A stretch of DNA of 64,000 nt, from positions 54,348 to 118,347 of the forward strand of contig CASDYX010000006.1 in assembly GCA_949286215.1 (NCBI GenBank), written 5' to 3'. The notes beneath the pieces were generated by a model, which was given only the letters and a program-made list of their open reading frames with translations, did not search any database and was not told where the DNA came from. A program made the translations under genes and the position numbers. This DNA is from an uncultured Pseudomonadota bacterium. GTDB taxonomy: Bacteria > Pseudomonadota > Alphaproteobacteria > RF32 > CAG-239. This document shows, piece after piece, positions 16,519 to 26,854 of this stretch. Positions within the stretch are counted from its first letter, which is position 1. Each line of letters begins with the position of its first letter.

Positions 16519-19500
16519 TTAGTTGAGTTTATCCAAAGATTTGGCCAAAATGTAATAAAGTTTACCAACATCAGCTCCTGAGATGACTGAGAGCAAAATA
16601 CCAGAGCGTTCATTGCTGCGAGCTTTGGTAATTAAACTTTCAAAGTCTGAGAGGTATTTGGTAACTAAAGCTCTGAACTCAAGATTTTCCTCAAATTCTT
16701 TGCGAATAGCCAATACCTGATTTTTGGTCATGGCTTTTGCAAGGTAGCGTACAAATGCCGAAGTGTCGCCATTGTAGTATTTCTTCCAGATTTCTTCTTC
16801 TGCCGTTGGGTTGAAAATTCGATTGATATCAACCGAAATGGTTTCCATCTTTTCTAAAATGGCAGAGGCATCTTTGAGGAAGGTGTCTGTCTTCATTCCT
16901 TGGTAGCGTTTTTCGAGCTCTTTTATCTCTTTTTCGGCTTTTGAAGATGTATCGGTTAAAATCTTCATTTGCTTATCATAGAGCTCACTAAAGGCTGCGG
17001 TATTTTGCAAAGCCTCTGTGCCTCGGCGATTAAATTCATTGGCGTTCTTATCTAAGGTTGTCATCACCTCGCCTACTTTGTGCAATGTATCTTCCGTGGC
17101 GGCAATCAAAACGCCTGATTGTTTTAAGAAGACTTCACCTGAAGAGCGGATTTCGTTAGAAATACGTTCGGCATTGGCGGAAATTTCACCAATAGTGGCG
17201 CGCAATTTATCTCCTGAATTTTCAAAGTGTTTGGCACTCATAGAGGTGGCTTCTTCGAGCTGATGACTTAAAGTCTTGAGATTTTCACCTAAGCCTTTGA
17301 CCTTATCATAAGCATTATTAGCTCGTTTGGATAACTGCATTGAGGTATCGTTTAAGACAACATTGAAAGCATCAACTAATTGCTTGGTGTCTTCAGATAT
17401 CTTAATCATCTTATCACTTTGTTGGTTGATTAAACCGCTGATTTCCATAACGCCGGTGCTAGCCTCGGCTGTAATGGTATTAAAGCCGGCAATGTATTTT
17501 TCATAATCTTGCATAACAGAGCCGATTTTTTCTTGTGATTTGGAGATGACTGAACTGAAATCTTCAGAAGTTTGATCCAAGGCCATGTTGGCTTGCTCAA
17601 TATTCTTAATAGAAAGTTTAGATGATTTAGCGATGTCTTCTCCGGTTTTGATGAGCCTATCTCCTAAAACATCTACTTCATAGGCTATTTTTTCTGCATT
17701 TTCAAAGACTTTGTCTGTTCCATCTTTGAAGCGAGCGTTAATTTCATTCATCTTCTGAGCAACACTGTCGGCGGCATCAGAGAGATATTTGTATTGCTGA
17801 GCTAAAGAGGCTTCTCCTAAACGTGTTTGGGTTGAAACCACGTTGACAACGTCGGTTAGGCTTTCTTGTTGATGTGCAAAACTTTCTTGGATGCTGTCTG
17901 TTTGCGCTCTGACTTTGAGTAAAGATTCATCTAGTTTTTTGATATGTCCATCCATAAGTGCAGAAACAGATTTAGAACTTTCGGCAAAGTTTTCGTTTGC
18001 ATCTTTAAGGCGTCCGCAGTTGTTTAAGATGTTTTCAGATGCAAGGGTTGCTTCTTCGCGAACATCTTTGACAATGCCTTCAAAACGGTTGACGTTTTCT
18101 CTGAAGTCTTGATAAACAACATTGAGACGTTCAGCCATTTGTTTAATGATTTGTTCCACTTCTTGATTCTGTTTGGTGATGGCATCATTAATTTCGCCCA
18201 GTCTATCCATGGATTGGGTTGAGCTGGATACAACGGTTTCAGCTCTTTTATTGACGTCTTCTTCAAGCATGGCCATGCGTGAAAATACTCTATCGGCGCT
18301 TTGCTCAATTGTGGCAACTTGTTTTTTCAAAGATGTGCCGATGTTGGTGGTGTTTTCTGCAATACGGTCACAAATGTCAAAGAACTCATTTTCTTGGTGT
18401 TTGAACAGAAGATTAATAGTTTCGGCCTTCTCATCTAAGGCTTGAGCTACGTCCGTAACGCTTTTAACTGCGTTTTCAGCAACGGAATTCAATACGCCAG
18501 ATTGTTCCTCAAAAGCGGATAGCAATTGGCTATGAGTTTGGCTCGATTTATCAATTGCCGTATCAATTCGAGATGCATGGGTGTCAAGCGTTTTAGATAT
18601 ATCTTGCGTGCGAGCAACGATGGTTTGGGAAAGTGTGTCGAACTTCTCATGTTGATTATTGAGAATATCTTCCATTTCCATTGCTTTGTGGAGTGTCTTA
18701 TCCGTTGATTGTTCAAAGGTTTGAGATTGTTCTTGCAAGGTATCATTAATGGCATTGGTGCGTTTTACAACCTCTTCTGAGGTGTGCAAAATGACATCCA
18801 TTTGCTCTTTGAGACGTTTGACTGCAGCAGAGGCCTCTCCATCAATAATATTGGAGGCTTTGATTAATTCATCAATTTGGCGTTTGAGTTCGCCTTTGGT
18901 CTCTTCAATCTTGGTAACAGAACCGCTGATGTGGCGTTGTTGTTGCGCTAAAGCTGCTTCGGAAATCTTGCTTTGGGTTACTACAATAGAAGAAGATTCA
19001 GCCAGATTGTCTGATTGCTTTTTCATCATCTCGCCAACCTCACCTAATTGCAGCAAGGCTAAATCGGTTTGATTGCGAATATTATCAGAACGTTCAGCTA
19101 TTGTGTTGCCTAAAGAGGTAAGAGAGTTTTGGATTGTTTCGGCAATCTGTTGCAAACTATTGTTTTTGCCCTCAATATTAGCAACAACGGTATCTGTACG
19201 GGAAACAATGTCAGCACTGGCATTGTTGATGTTTTGCGCTTTTTGTGTAAGCAAATCAGCTACATTTTGAATTTGCTCAGAGGCAGAGGCGGTTGAATCC
19301 GATAAGTGATTGATGCAGTTACGGATGCTTTCTTCCGCTTCTTGCATATGAGAGGCTATGGTATCAGAAACTCCGCCTAATTCACGAACCTGAACGCCAA
19401 TTGTTTCTTCTATTCCACTAGCACGAGCAATGACATTATCAACCTCCATACCGACACTTTCACTGAAAGTATTAAATTTATCGGCAATTTGAGTGGCTGT

Positions 19501-20514
19501 GGTTTCTAGCCTATTCAGATGTTCGACCACAGTTTGGCTTTGTAAATGTAAGATGTTATCGATTTGTGAAGTACCGTTTTCGATACCTTTGTAGATGTTT
19601 TGGCAGTTCTCAAGTGCTTGTGAAGAAATTTGTTCCAACTTTTGTCCTTGGTTGGCAACTAAGGCACTGATTAATTCCATATCCTTGTTTAATTTGTTGC
19701 TGCTGGTAACGACAATTTCATTAGTACGCAGAATTTTTGAATTGTTATCATTAAAGATATTTTGTAAAAGAGCCGCAGAATCTTTTACTTCATTGATTAC
19801 GGGTAATAAATTATTTAGCAGATTTTGCGCATTATGCTGAATTTCTTCTGTAAAGCCGGTGAAAGTTTCAGTTCTTTTTTGAAATTCCATAGTGGCGGCT
19901 TGCGTTTTTTCATTAATATAGTCAAAACTTGTGGTCAAAGTTTTGACACCGGCTGTTAACTCGCCCATGGTCTTGCTGGAATAATTGTCTAAAATACTGA
20001 CAAGTTTTGCAAAATCACTGACGTGAGCTCCGAGCTCTTCTTTGATTTTGGCGGTTTGGATGGTTGCTTCTTTAGTGGCTTGTTGCAATTCTAAAGTTTG
20101 GGCGCGGAGTGCGTCGGTCATGGCTTTGGCCGTGTCGGCTCCCCCATCTTCAGGATAAACCAATTGATTGAGGTAAGCTCTTAAAAAGCGAGCTTCATTC
20201 TTAAAATTGGTGCCGCGGTCAATATAGGCCATGACAACCCAAATAATGGCTAACGGTAAAGTAACACCTGCCAAAAAGGCGCCAAACTCATCGGGCATCA
20301 TTAAGAATAGGTTTGACCAACCAAAAAACTGGCTGATGTAAATAATGACAATGCCAAACCAGATGACGCTAATCCATATCATCAGACGGTGCAGATTATT
20401 GGCAAACCAGCTTGGTGTCTCGTTTTCTTCAATATATGTAACTTTGCTGTTGTCGGACATGAAGTTAGGCAAAGCATTATTGCTTTTTGTCTGATTAGCG
20501 TTTGGTTCTGACAT
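16519..20514 (-). CDS. Giant inner-membrane coiled-coil protein
   Basis: 1331 residues. After a polar N-terminus come two membrane helices (about 44-66 and 80-98) joined by a short loop, then some 1200 residues that are almost entirely alpha-helical with heptad spacing, rich in Gln, Asn, Ser and Thr and poor in proline. Recurrent stretches such as VVTQSKISEAALAQQQRH and VVSTQTRLGEASLAQQYK show internal duplication. It recalls the signalling helices of chemotaxis receptors, but no HAMP or conserved hairpin tip was recognised. It should hang from the membrane into the cytoplasm and could be a structural or polar organiser. Function not known. Operonic with the 193-aa unknown and dusB. Confidence 0.8.
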   Translation of the reverse strand: MSEPNANQTKSNNALPNFMSDNSKVTYIEENETPSWFANNLHRLMIWISVIWFGIVIIYISQFFGWSNLFLMMPDEFGAFLAGVTLPLAIIWVVMAYIDRGTNFKNEARFLRAYLNQLVYPEDGGADTAKAMTDALRAQTLELQQATKEATIQTAKIKEELGAHVSDFAKLVSILDNYSSKTMGELTAGVKTLTTSFDYINEKTQAATMEFQKRTETFTGFTEEIQHNAQNLLNNLLPVINEVKDSAALLQNIFNDNNSKILRTNEIVVTSSNKLNKDMELISALVANQGQKLEQISSQALENCQNIYKGIENGTSQIDNILHLQSQTVVEHLNRLETTATQIADKFNTFSESVGMEVDNVIARASGIEETIGVQVRELGGVSDTIASHMQEAEESIRNCINHLSDSTASASEQIQNVADLLTQKAQNINNASADIVSRTDTVVANIEGKNNSLQQIAETIQNSLTSLGNTIAERSDNIRNQTDLALLQLGEVGEMMKKQSDNLAESSSIVVTQSKISEAALAQQQRHISGSVTKIEETKGELKRQIDELIKASNIIDGEASAAVKRLKEQMDVILHTSEEVVKRTNAINDTLQEQSQTFEQSTDKTLHKAMEMEDILNNQHEKFDTLSQTIVARTQDISKTLDTHASRIDTAIDKSSQTHSQLLSAFEEQSGVLNSVAENAVKSVTDVAQALDEKAETINLLFKHQENEFFDICDRIAENTTNIGTSLKKQVATIEQSADRVFSRMAMLEEDVNKRAETVVSSSTQSMDRLGEINDAITKQNQEVEQIIKQMAERLNVVYQDFRENVNRFEGIVKDVREEATLASENILNNCGRLKDANENFAESSKSVSALMDGHIKKLDESLLKVRAQTDSIQESFAHQQESLTDVVNVVSTQTRLGEASLAQQYKYLSDAADSVAQKMNEINARFKDGTDKVFENAEKIAYEVDVLGDRLIKTGEDIAKSSKLSIKNIEQANMALDQTSEDFSSVISKSQEKIGSVMQDYEKYIAGFNTITAEASTGVMEISGLINQQSDKMIKISEDTKQLVDAFNVVLNDTSMQLSKRANNAYDKVKGLGENLKTLSHQLEEATSMSAKHFENSGDKLRATIGEISANAERISNEIRSSGEVFLKQSGVLIAATEDTLHKVGEVMTTLDKNANEFNRRGTEALQNTAAFSELYDKQMKILTDTSSKAEKEIKELEKRYQGMKTDTFLKDASAILEKMETISVDINRIFNPTAEEEIWKKYYNGDTSAFVRYLAKAMTKNQVLAIRKEFEENLEFRALVTKYLSDFESLITKARSNERSGILLSVISGADVGKLYYILAKSLDKLN

Positions 20515-20634
20515 TTCAGTTTCCCCAGGTGAATCTTAATAAGAGTTTATAAACTGGGGCAATTATACCAAGTTTTTTTTATTTGAAAACACTAAACCTC
20601 GACTTAAACACTTATCCACAGGAGGGGTGAAACT

Positions 20635-20814
20635 TTAGCCTTGCTCTTTCTTTTGTAAAACATATTTGAGACGGTTAAGCGCTTGAAATTTCATTTGTTC
20701 TTCGGATAAAGTGCAAGGCACAATAACGGATACTTCGGTTAAGGTTTCGGGTTCTATGGCCGTTACTTTAATGAGGTTTCCTTGTCTGGTGAATTCAAAT
20801 AAAATTTCAGTCAT
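20635..20814 (-). CDS. Small conserved protein, DUF6898-like
   Basis: A 59-residue gene. It begins with ATG at 20814, overlapping the stop of the 683-aa gene by 8 bases, and ends with TAA at 20635. The sequence opens MTEILFEFTRQGNLIKVTAI, continues with PETLTEVSVIVP and ends in a short helix rich in Lys and Gln. The layout, a beta hairpin carrying V-x-AI-(D/E)-PET-x-TEVS plus a C-terminal helix ending LKYVL, matches what I know as DUF6898, small proteins typical of alphaproteobacteria. Function unknown. Start overlap implies coupling to the upstream gene. Confidence 0.75.
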   Translation of the reverse strand: MTEILFEFTRQGNLIKVTAIEPETLTEVSVIVPCTLSEEQMKFQALNRLKYVLQKKEQG

Positions 20815-22858
20815 GAATATTTACATCCTTTGTCAAAGGCTGGTTTTGTTTTTTGAGTTCTTCTTTAAAGATAGATGGATTTCTTTTAATCATTTCATCT
20901 TTCATTTGCTCAATCAGTTGATACCTTTGTGAGGGGTTATCAAGGTATGCTTGGTTTAATTTGGTTATAAGCTCATCAAAGGTTTGTTTTTGTTCCGGTG
21001 TTTGATTGCGGCAGTAGAATAATGTTATCGGAAAATCTGCCTTGTGTCCACGTATCACGGCTTCTCTCGCACATTCATTTAGCTTTTGTTTGATAATTTT
21101 GTGGCTGAGTTGTTCCAGACGTATTTTAGCTTCTGTGCTTAATCCTTCATACAAGTTATGACTTGTATCGCTTGCCTGTCTTGCTCTTTCTAAATCTACA
21201 ATATCATGAACGTCTTTTACGTTTTTTGCTTTTGCTAATTTTTCAGAAATTTTATTTGTAAATTCTGTTTGCATTTCTTGTTTGGTTGGATTTTCAAATT
21301 TTTCGCAAAAGTTATAGAGCATAGCATTTTCGTGCACTGAAGTCTTATCTAAAAATACAAGTTTTTTCAAGCGTTGTTGGGCCTGTTTTCTTTGCAATAA
21401 ATTCGATATTTGAAAGCTCTTGTTATAGATGGGCAATAGCGTATAGGTTATTTGTCCGCCGGTTTGGAGTTTTTCCAAAATGGGGAGTATTGCAGGAATA
21501 TCGTCAGCGGCTATCTTGTCGGCATGGAGTTGGAGAGGAAGAGAGGTAGCGCCTTTTCCAACAAAACACTGAGCAATGTCAAAACGCTTGTTTTGGGCGG
21601 CATATTCGATTGTATTATTTATCAGACGAGACGGCAAAAGAGCATCGTGTTCTTTTGTTTCATAAGCCTTAATTGATTTATAGATTTGCTTGATTTCTTC
21701 GACATTACCGTTTTGAATAAGTTGTTCAAAAGGTGTTTTACCTTGAATGTTACGACGGAGAAACAGAGGAGCCATTGGTAACTTGGTAAGGTCAAGTTGA
21801 TGACCTGAATTTAGGACTTGCCAGAGCTTTTCTTCGGCTTGGTTAATAAGTTGGCGGCGCTTTTGGAATTTTTGATAATATTTTTTACCTGAATTTTCAT
21901 AAACTTTGCGATTATCTGTTTGCGGCATATATTGCCACATATTTTCCGAAACTGGTGCTGAAATCACGCCCCTCATGGTTTGGTGAATCAATTGCAAGGC
22001 TTGGGTTGATTCTGGAGTGCGGTACTGGGAATTGATGTCAGTTTGAAGATAGATACGTCCTAAATGTTCATCAGGAGAGGCTCCGTCTATTTCATCTACC
22101 CCTAAATCATAAATATTACGCAAAACCAAGCATTTTTCGTTGTCGGAGGTGTTAAACAAGGCGGTTTCGTTACGGGCGAGATTTTGAGTTTGAATAAAAT
22201 GATTAAGACTTCCAAAACGCCAGTTGGCAACAGCTTGTCCGTCGGCTTGAGAAATAATGTGCAAAGCAGAGGTTTGGGTTTGTTCCAAAGGCATGGAAGA
22301 GCAAAAATTAATGCTGACAATTTGCTTGAGCAAAAAGGCTTGCTCTTGACTAGAATATCCCAATTCTTGCATAGATTGTTTGAGCTTATTCTCAATATCC
22401 AACAAAACAGTGCTGCCATGACAGTGTGTTCCGATTGTGGTAGCGCGGAGATATTGAGCAGCCTCCTCCAGAGGCAATCTTTCTTTGCCGTTTTTTTGTG
22501 AAATAAGCGGAAGAATTTGCTCTTGATAAAATGTATCCAAATAAGGTTTCGGAGCTCTTCCTAAGGGATAGCGTGCGTCATTTAAGTGATTGGTTGCTGC
22601 TTGTGTATAAAGACGATGCGCGTAACAAGGACTGCTGTCTCTATAGACCAGAGAATATATTTCAGGTTTTTCATTTTTGGGAAAAACGCTATCAATTATT
22701 TTTGCAAAGCCATTGGCTGCTCGGTCGGTGTCCGTTCCATCGCCAGGGAAAATTACAAGCTTGCGGCGGTGATTTTTGAGCACGCCTGTTGTTTCAATAT
22801 TTTGCCAGTGATGTTCTGCGTTGAGGTCGCGTTTTCCAAAACCTGTATATTCGTCCAT
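20807..22858 (-). CDS. Alpha/beta-hydrolase-like protein with ankyrin-like middle
   Basis: 683 residues, not a family I can name. The N-terminal third looks like an alpha/beta-hydrolase core: strand KLVIFPGDGTDTDRA followed near residue 145 by TTIGTHCHGSTVLLDIE, which has the strand-turn-helix form of a nucleophile elbow but with Cys or His where serine would be expected. The middle (about 375-450) has two ankyrin-like helix pairs (GKTPFEQLIQNGNVEEIKQI and NNTIEYAAQNKRFDIAQCF). The C-terminus is helical and charged. No signal peptide. The design recalls effector proteins of host-associated bacteria, an inference. SD AAGG upstream of the start. Confidence 0.6.
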   Translation of the reverse strand: MDEYTGFGKRDLNAEHHWQNIETTGVLKNHRRKLVIFPGDGTDTDRAANGFAKIIDSVFPKNEKPEIYSLVYRDSSPCYAHRLYTQAATNHLNDARYPLGRAPKPYLDTFYQEQILPLISQKNGKERLPLEEAAQYLRATTIGTHCHGSTVLLDIENKLKQSMQELGYSSQEQAFLLKQIVSINFCSSMPLEQTQTSALHIISQADGQAVANWRFGSLNHFIQTQNLARNETALFNTSDNEKCLVLRNIYDLGVDEIDGASPDEHLGRIYLQTDINSQYRTPESTQALQLIHQTMRGVISAPVSENMWQYMPQTDNRKVYENSGKKYYQKFQKRRQLINQAEEKLWQVLNSGHQLDLTKLPMAPLFLRRNIQGKTPFEQLIQNGNVEEIKQIYKSIKAYETKEHDALLPSRLINNTIEYAAQNKRFDIAQCFVGKGATSLPLQLHADKIAADDIPAILPILEKLQTGGQITYTLLPIYNKSFQISNLLQRKQAQQRLKKLVFLDKTSVHENAMLYNFCEKFENPTKQEMQTEFTNKISEKLAKAKNVKDVHDIVDLERARQASDTSHNLYEGLSTEAKIRLEQLSHKIIKQKLNECAREAVIRGHKADFPITLFYCRNQTPEQKQTFDELITKLNQAYLDNPSQRYQLIEQMKDEMIKRNPSIFKEELKKQNQPLTKDVNIHD

Positions 22859-22936
22859 TTGCTTAACCTTATTGTTTTTTTCTTTTATAATAACAGAAAA
22901 TTAAGATTAAGTAAATGAGTTTTGTCTATAATTGGT

Positions 22937-25165
22937 CTATTTGAAAAACTTATTGGTTTTCAAAAAGCCAAAAGGAACGAGTTTTCCGACTTGTCCGCGA
23001 TGACCAAGCCAGGTGAGTAATTCGGTTTCGGTCTTGGTGCAACTGTTCTTTTCAAAAGTAAAGCCATCAGCTTCATTGAAAATTTGCATATCCGACAGAC
23101 CGCCGTCTTTGTATTTCTGTAAAGTAACCCCTCGCCCACGTGCCATGGTCGGAATTTCTTCAATCTTGAAGATAAGAAGTTTGCGGTTGTCACCAACGAC
23201 TGCAATCATATCTCCGGTAATCTTACGACAGAATACAGCCTTTTCTCCTTCCGCCAAATTCATAATTTTGCGGCCGTTACGGGTTTGCGCAATGAGGTGA
23301 TTTTCATCAACAACAAAGCCTTTGCCCATATTGGAGGCAATGACATAGGTGGCTTTGGGTTCAAAGACAAACATTTCGCAAATGTTATCATTTATACCTA
23401 AATCAACCATTAAGCGGAGCGGTTGTCCAAAGCCACGTCCGCTTGGAATCTCACTACCCGAAATATTAAAGAATTTACCAGATGTATCAAATAAGATGAT
23501 TTTATCTGTGGTTTGTGCATGAATTGCGCACTGCAAAGCATCGTCATCTTTGAACTTGAAGTCATCTTGCAGGTTGACATGTCCTTTAACGCAACGTATC
23601 CAGCCCTTTTGTGAGAGAATTACGGTAATCGGTTCTTTTTCGACCAAAATTTCAACCGGAACTTCTATGTCTTCCGATACTTCGCTAAATTCGGTGCGGC
23701 GTTTGCCCAAAGCTGTTTTTTTGCCGAATTTTTCGCGGATGAGCTTGATTTCTTCAGACAGAGCTTCCCAGCGTTTGCCTTCATCACTCAGCAAAAGTTC
23801 CAGTTGGCCTTTTTCTTCTTCCAATTCTTCATATTCTCTTCTGATTTCGGCTTCTTCCAATTTGCGAAGGCTGCGCAATTTCATATTCAAAATTGCTTCG
23901 GCTTGGTTTTCGGTTAGTTGAAATTCTTTCATCATAACTTGTTTGGCGTCGTCTTCTTCGCGAATAATGCGGATGATTTCGTCCAAATTCAGATAAGCAA
24001 TCAGGTAACCAGATAAGATTTCCAAACGAGCATTAATCTTATCTAATCTAAACTGAGCTCGACGTTGCAAAACAATATGGCGGTGATTTAAGAATTCACG
24101 CAAAACCTCTTTTATGGACATAACCCGAGGAACACCATCAGAATCCAAAACATTCATATTCATGCTGAAACGAACTTCAAGCTCGGTTTGCTTGAACAAG
24201 TGTTCCATCAACAAATTAGCGTCAACAGTGCGGCTCTTTGGTTCTAATACAATGCGGACGTCGTGGGTGGATTCATCACGAACATCATTGAGCATCGGTA
24301 ATTTCTTATCATTTAGAAGCTGAGCAATTTTCTCTATCAGTTTGGATTTGATAACCTGATAAGGAATTTCTTTGATAATGATTTGATATTGGCCTTTGCC
24401 TAAATCTTCCGTTTCCCATTTGGCACGAATGCGAAAATAGCCTTTGCCTTGTGTATAGTTATTCAAAATGGTGTCAAAACTATCAATAATAACCCCGCCG
24501 GTCGGGAAATCAGGACCTTTGATGCGGCGAACAAGCGGTTCTATCTCACAATCGGGCTTTTCTATCAAATACAATAAAGCATCGCAAACTTCGCTCAAAT
24601 TGTGTGGCGGAATGTTGGTGGCCATACCTACGGCAATACCGGTGGAACCATTGCAGAGCAAATTCGGAACCATGGAGGGCATGACGACCGGTTCGCTTTC
24701 TTCGCCGTCATAAGTTTCTCTAAAGTCAACCGCGTTATCGTTTAAGCCTTCCATAAGAGCCATGGCAAATTCGGTTAATCTGGCTTCGGTATAACGCATG
24801 GCGGCGGCACCGTCTCCGTCAATGTTACCAAAGTTTCCTTGCCCGTCAACTAATGGATAACGAACCGAAAAGTCTTGTGCAAGTCTAACCATGGCGCCAT
24901 AAACGGCACTGTCGCCGTGCGGGTGATATTTACCAATGACATCACCGACAACACGGGCGCATTTCTTAAAACCTGATTTAGGGTCAAGGTGAAGTTGACG
25001 CATTGCATAAAGCAAGCGGCGATGTACCGGTTTTAATCCGTCACGGACATCCGGCAGAGAACGTGAAACAATGGTGGACATTGCATAAGACAAATAGCGG
25101 CTGCTTAGTTCTTCAGCCAAATGGACGTCTCTGATTTTTTCTTCGGTTGCGGTGTTATCTTGCAT
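22937..25165 (-). CDS. parC: DNA topoisomerase IV subunit A (ParC)
   Basis: 742 residues, the length of ParC rather than the longer GyrA. The winged-helix domain contains [15 protein letters not shown] (about 78-92), and the active-site tyrosine is Tyr125 in [10 protein letters not shown]. The position that is acidic in E. coli ParC (Glu84) is Gly90 here, while the preceding serine is kept as Ser86; both are in the quinolone-determining region. The C-terminal beta-pinwheel is shortened, as usual for alphaproteobacterial ParC. The enzyme decatenates daughter chromosomes with ParE, which is not in the window. recO lies 11 bases upstream. Confidence 0.93.
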   Translation of the reverse strand: MQDNTATEEKIRDVHLAEELSSRYLSYAMSTIVSRSLPDVRDGLKPVHRRLLYAMRQLHLDPKSGFKKCARVVGDVIGKYHPHGDSAVYGAMVRLAQDFSVRYPLVDGQGNFGNIDGDGAAAMRYTEARLTEFAMALMEGLNDNAVDFRETYDGEESEPVVMPSMVPNLLCNGSTGIAVGMATNIPPHNLSEVCDALLYLIEKPDCEIEPLVRRIKGPDFPTGGVIIDSFDTILNNYTQGKGYFRIRAKWETEDLGKGQYQIIIKEIPYQVIKSKLIEKIAQLLNDKKLPMLNDVRDESTHDVRIVLEPKSRTVDANLLMEHLFKQTELEVRFSMNMNVLDSDGVPRVMSIKEVLREFLNHRHIVLQRRAQFRLDKINARLEILSGYLIAYLNLDEIIRIIREEDDAKQVMMKEFQLTENQAEAILNMKLRSLRKLEEAEIRREYEELEEEKGQLELLLSDEGKRWEALSEEIKLIREKFGKKTALGKRRTEFSEVSEDIEVPVEILVEKEPITVILSQKGWIRCVKGHVNLQDDFKFKDDDALQCAIHAQTTDKIILFDTSGKFFNISGSEIPSGRGFGQPLRLMVDLGINDNICEMFVFEPKATYVIASNMGKGFVVDENHLIAQTRNGRKIMNLAEGEKAVFCRKITGDMIAVVGDNRKLLIFKIEEIPTMARGRGVTLQKYKDGGLSDMQIFNEADGFTFEKNSCTKTETELLTWLGHRGQVGKLVPFGFLKTNKFFK

Positions 25166-25176
25166 TGAATCTTACC

Positions 25177-25902
25177 CTAATCGCTTGATAGTCTTAAAGT
25201 TGAGAGCAAAGTAGCACGGTTTTCGGGGAATTTCAAGCCGTGTGTTTGAAAAAAATTTTTTCTTAGGAAAAACTCGGTCATTCTCAGTAATTCATAAATT
25301 TCTTTTTGTGTCGGCGTGTAGTTTTGTTTTATTATAAATTCCGGATAGGCAAAAAGTCTATCTTTGTATGGTTCTCCTGCTTGGGCGCAAACAGCTTTGC
25401 CCGTTTTTGGGGATACATAGCGCAAGTTTTCTTGGGTTCCGGTTGCCGAACATTCACTTAAATCAAGTCCTATACCTAAATATTCCAGCAGATAAAACTC
25501 AAAATAAGCATAGTGAGCCAGCCAATTTTCGTCATTTATAAGGCTGAAAAAACTTTCAACATAGTAATAAAATCTTTCCAAATTATCTTCTTGAGGGAGC
25601 GTTTCTTTGGTTAATGTACAAAATACAGATAATGTGGATAATTTATTGAAATCGCTAATAAAGTTCACAGAGGTCGGTTCGCATAATTCTACACGGAAAC
25701 TCCACATGTTTTCTTCTATGCGAGCGTATGCATCTATGGAAACGCGATTGCCAAGTTGATAAATTCCTAAACTCTTTTTGTTTAGGCAATTCTTAACATA
25801 GCCGATAATTTTTCCGTGTTGACGTGTTAACACGGTGAGAATTAGAGATTTCTCACCGTGCTTTCGTTGGTCTATGATATATCCTTCGTCTTGAAATTGC
25901 AT
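25177..25902 (-). CDS. recO: DNA repair protein RecO
   Basis: 241 residues from the ATG at 25902, which follows the kdsA stop by a single base; an in-frame ATG at 25938 lies inside kdsA and would add 12 atypical residues. The N-terminal OB fold (MQFQDEGYIIDQRKHGEKSLILTV, split here for length as MQFQDEGYII and HGEKSLI) and the helical C-terminal domain with HYAYFEFYLLEYLGIGLDL fit RecO. RecO loads RecA on SSB-coated DNA with RecR. No zinc cysteines of the Deinococcus type are seen. Usually follows era; here it follows kdsA. Confidence 0.9.
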   Translation of the reverse strand: MQFQDEGYIIDQRKHGEKSLILTVLTRQHGKIIGYVKNCLNKKSLGIYQLGNRVSIDAYARIEENMWSFRVELCEPTSVNFISDFNKLSTLSVFCTLTKETLPQEDNLERFYYYVESFFSLINDENWLAHYAYFEFYLLEYLGIGLDLSECSATGTQENLRYVSPKTGKAVCAQAGEPYKDRLFAYPEFIIKQNYTPTQKEIYELLRMTEFFLRKNFFQTHGLKFPENRATLLSTLRLSSD

Positions 25903-25903
25903 C

Positions 25904-26746
25904 CTAATAGTCTTGGATACGTGCTTTGGTGACGGCATCGTATGCCATCAAGTCAGAGAGAACTTTTTCCATATCGTGTAGCGGTATCATATTAGGACCA
26001 TCGCTGGGAGATTTTGACGGATCTTCATGGGTTTCAATAAACACAACGGCAACGCCTACAGCAACGGCTGCTCTAGCCAAAATAGGAGCAAATTCCCCTT
26101 GCCCACCTGAGCAACTTCCCATACCGCCCGGTTGTTGGACCGAGTGGGTTGCGTCAAAGATAATCGGGCAACCGGTATCTCTTGCCATTTGCGGAAGTCC
26201 TCGCATATCTGTTATCAGAGTGTTATACCCAAAACTCGTTCCTCTTTCAGTGATACAAACATTGTTGTTCCCAGAATCAACGGATTTTTTTACAATGTTT
26301 TTCATGTCCCAAGGAGCTAAAAACTGCCCTTTTTTGATGTTGACGACCTTCCCCGTTTTTGCGGCTGCAACAACCAAATCAGTTTGGCGACACAAAAAAG
26401 CCGGAATTTGCAACATATCAACATGAGGAGCAACGAGGGCGCATTGTTCTCTTTCGTGAACATCGGTTACAATCGGGCAACCATAAAGCTTTTTGATTTC
26501 ATCAAAAGTGCGAATACCCTCTTCTATTCCAACACCGCGAGCACCATTAATCGAGGTGCGATTGGCTTTGTCAAAAGAGGCCTTGAAAATATAGTTAATA
26601 CCTAATTTTTTGGTCAGTTCAACTAATTTTCCGGCAAGTTCAACGGCGTGTTCTTTGCTTTGAATTTGGCAGGGACCGGCAATGAGCGTTAAAGGGAGTT
26701 TGTTGCCTAGTTCAAAATTACCAATGTGTATTGTGTGTTGTTCCAT
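25904..26746 (-). CDS. kdsA: 3-deoxy-8-phosphooctulonate synthase (KdsA)
   Basis: 280 residues. Condenses phosphoenolpyruvate with arabinose 5-phosphate to make Kdo-8-phosphate for lipopolysaccharide, so the cell makes an LPS core. Landmarks: LIAGPCQIQS near residue 22, FKASFDKANRTS, GSCSGGQGEFAP and ETHEDPSKSPSDGPNMIP. The cysteine in AGPC is the metal-binding residue of class II, metal-dependent KdsA. SD GAGGA precedes the ATG. In many alphaproteobacteria kdsA follows pyrG directly; here two unknown genes and a hairpin array intervene. Confidence 0.95.
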   Translation of the reverse strand: MEQHTIHIGNFELGNKLPLTLIAGPCQIQSKEHAVELAGKLVELTKKLGINYIFKASFDKANRTSINGARGVGIEEGIRTFDEIKKLYGCPIVTDVHEREQCALVAPHVDMLQIPAFLCRQTDLVVAAAKTGKVVNIKKGQFLAPWDMKNIVKKSVDSGNNNVCITERGTSFGYNTLITDMRGLPQMARDTGCPIIFDATHSVQQPGGMGSCSGGQGEFAPILARAAVAVGVAVVFIETHEDPSKSPSDGPNMIPLHDMEKVLSDLMAYDAVTKARIQDY

Positions 26747-26813
26747 GTTTTCCTCTTTTACTTATTTTAATTATTTCATTAATAGCAGATTTTTTTTATA
26801 AGGCAATAGGCAT

Positions 26814-26846
26814 AAAAAAAAGAACACCATAAATATGGTGCTCTTT
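26814..26846 (-). terminator. Terminator downstream of the 330-aa unknown
   Basis: A 12-bp stem (26819-26830 with 26835-26846, one mismatch-like G-U) around an AAAT loop; the A-run at 26814-26821 is the T-run on the minus strand. It separates the inserted gene pair from kdsA. Confidence 0.8.
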
Positions 26847-26854
26847 GAAAGGCG

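Noticed and set aside
20612..20620. Perfect DnaA-box match TTATCCACA
   Set aside because: A single box with no cluster, no AT-rich unwinding region and no dnaA/dnaN nearby. With eight fixed bases, about two matches are expected by chance in 64 kb on both strands; a second lone match, TTATACACA, occurs at 37641-37649.
22184..22501. A 105-codon plus-strand frame inside the hydrolase-like gene
   Set aside because: Antisense shadow with no SD or recognised features.
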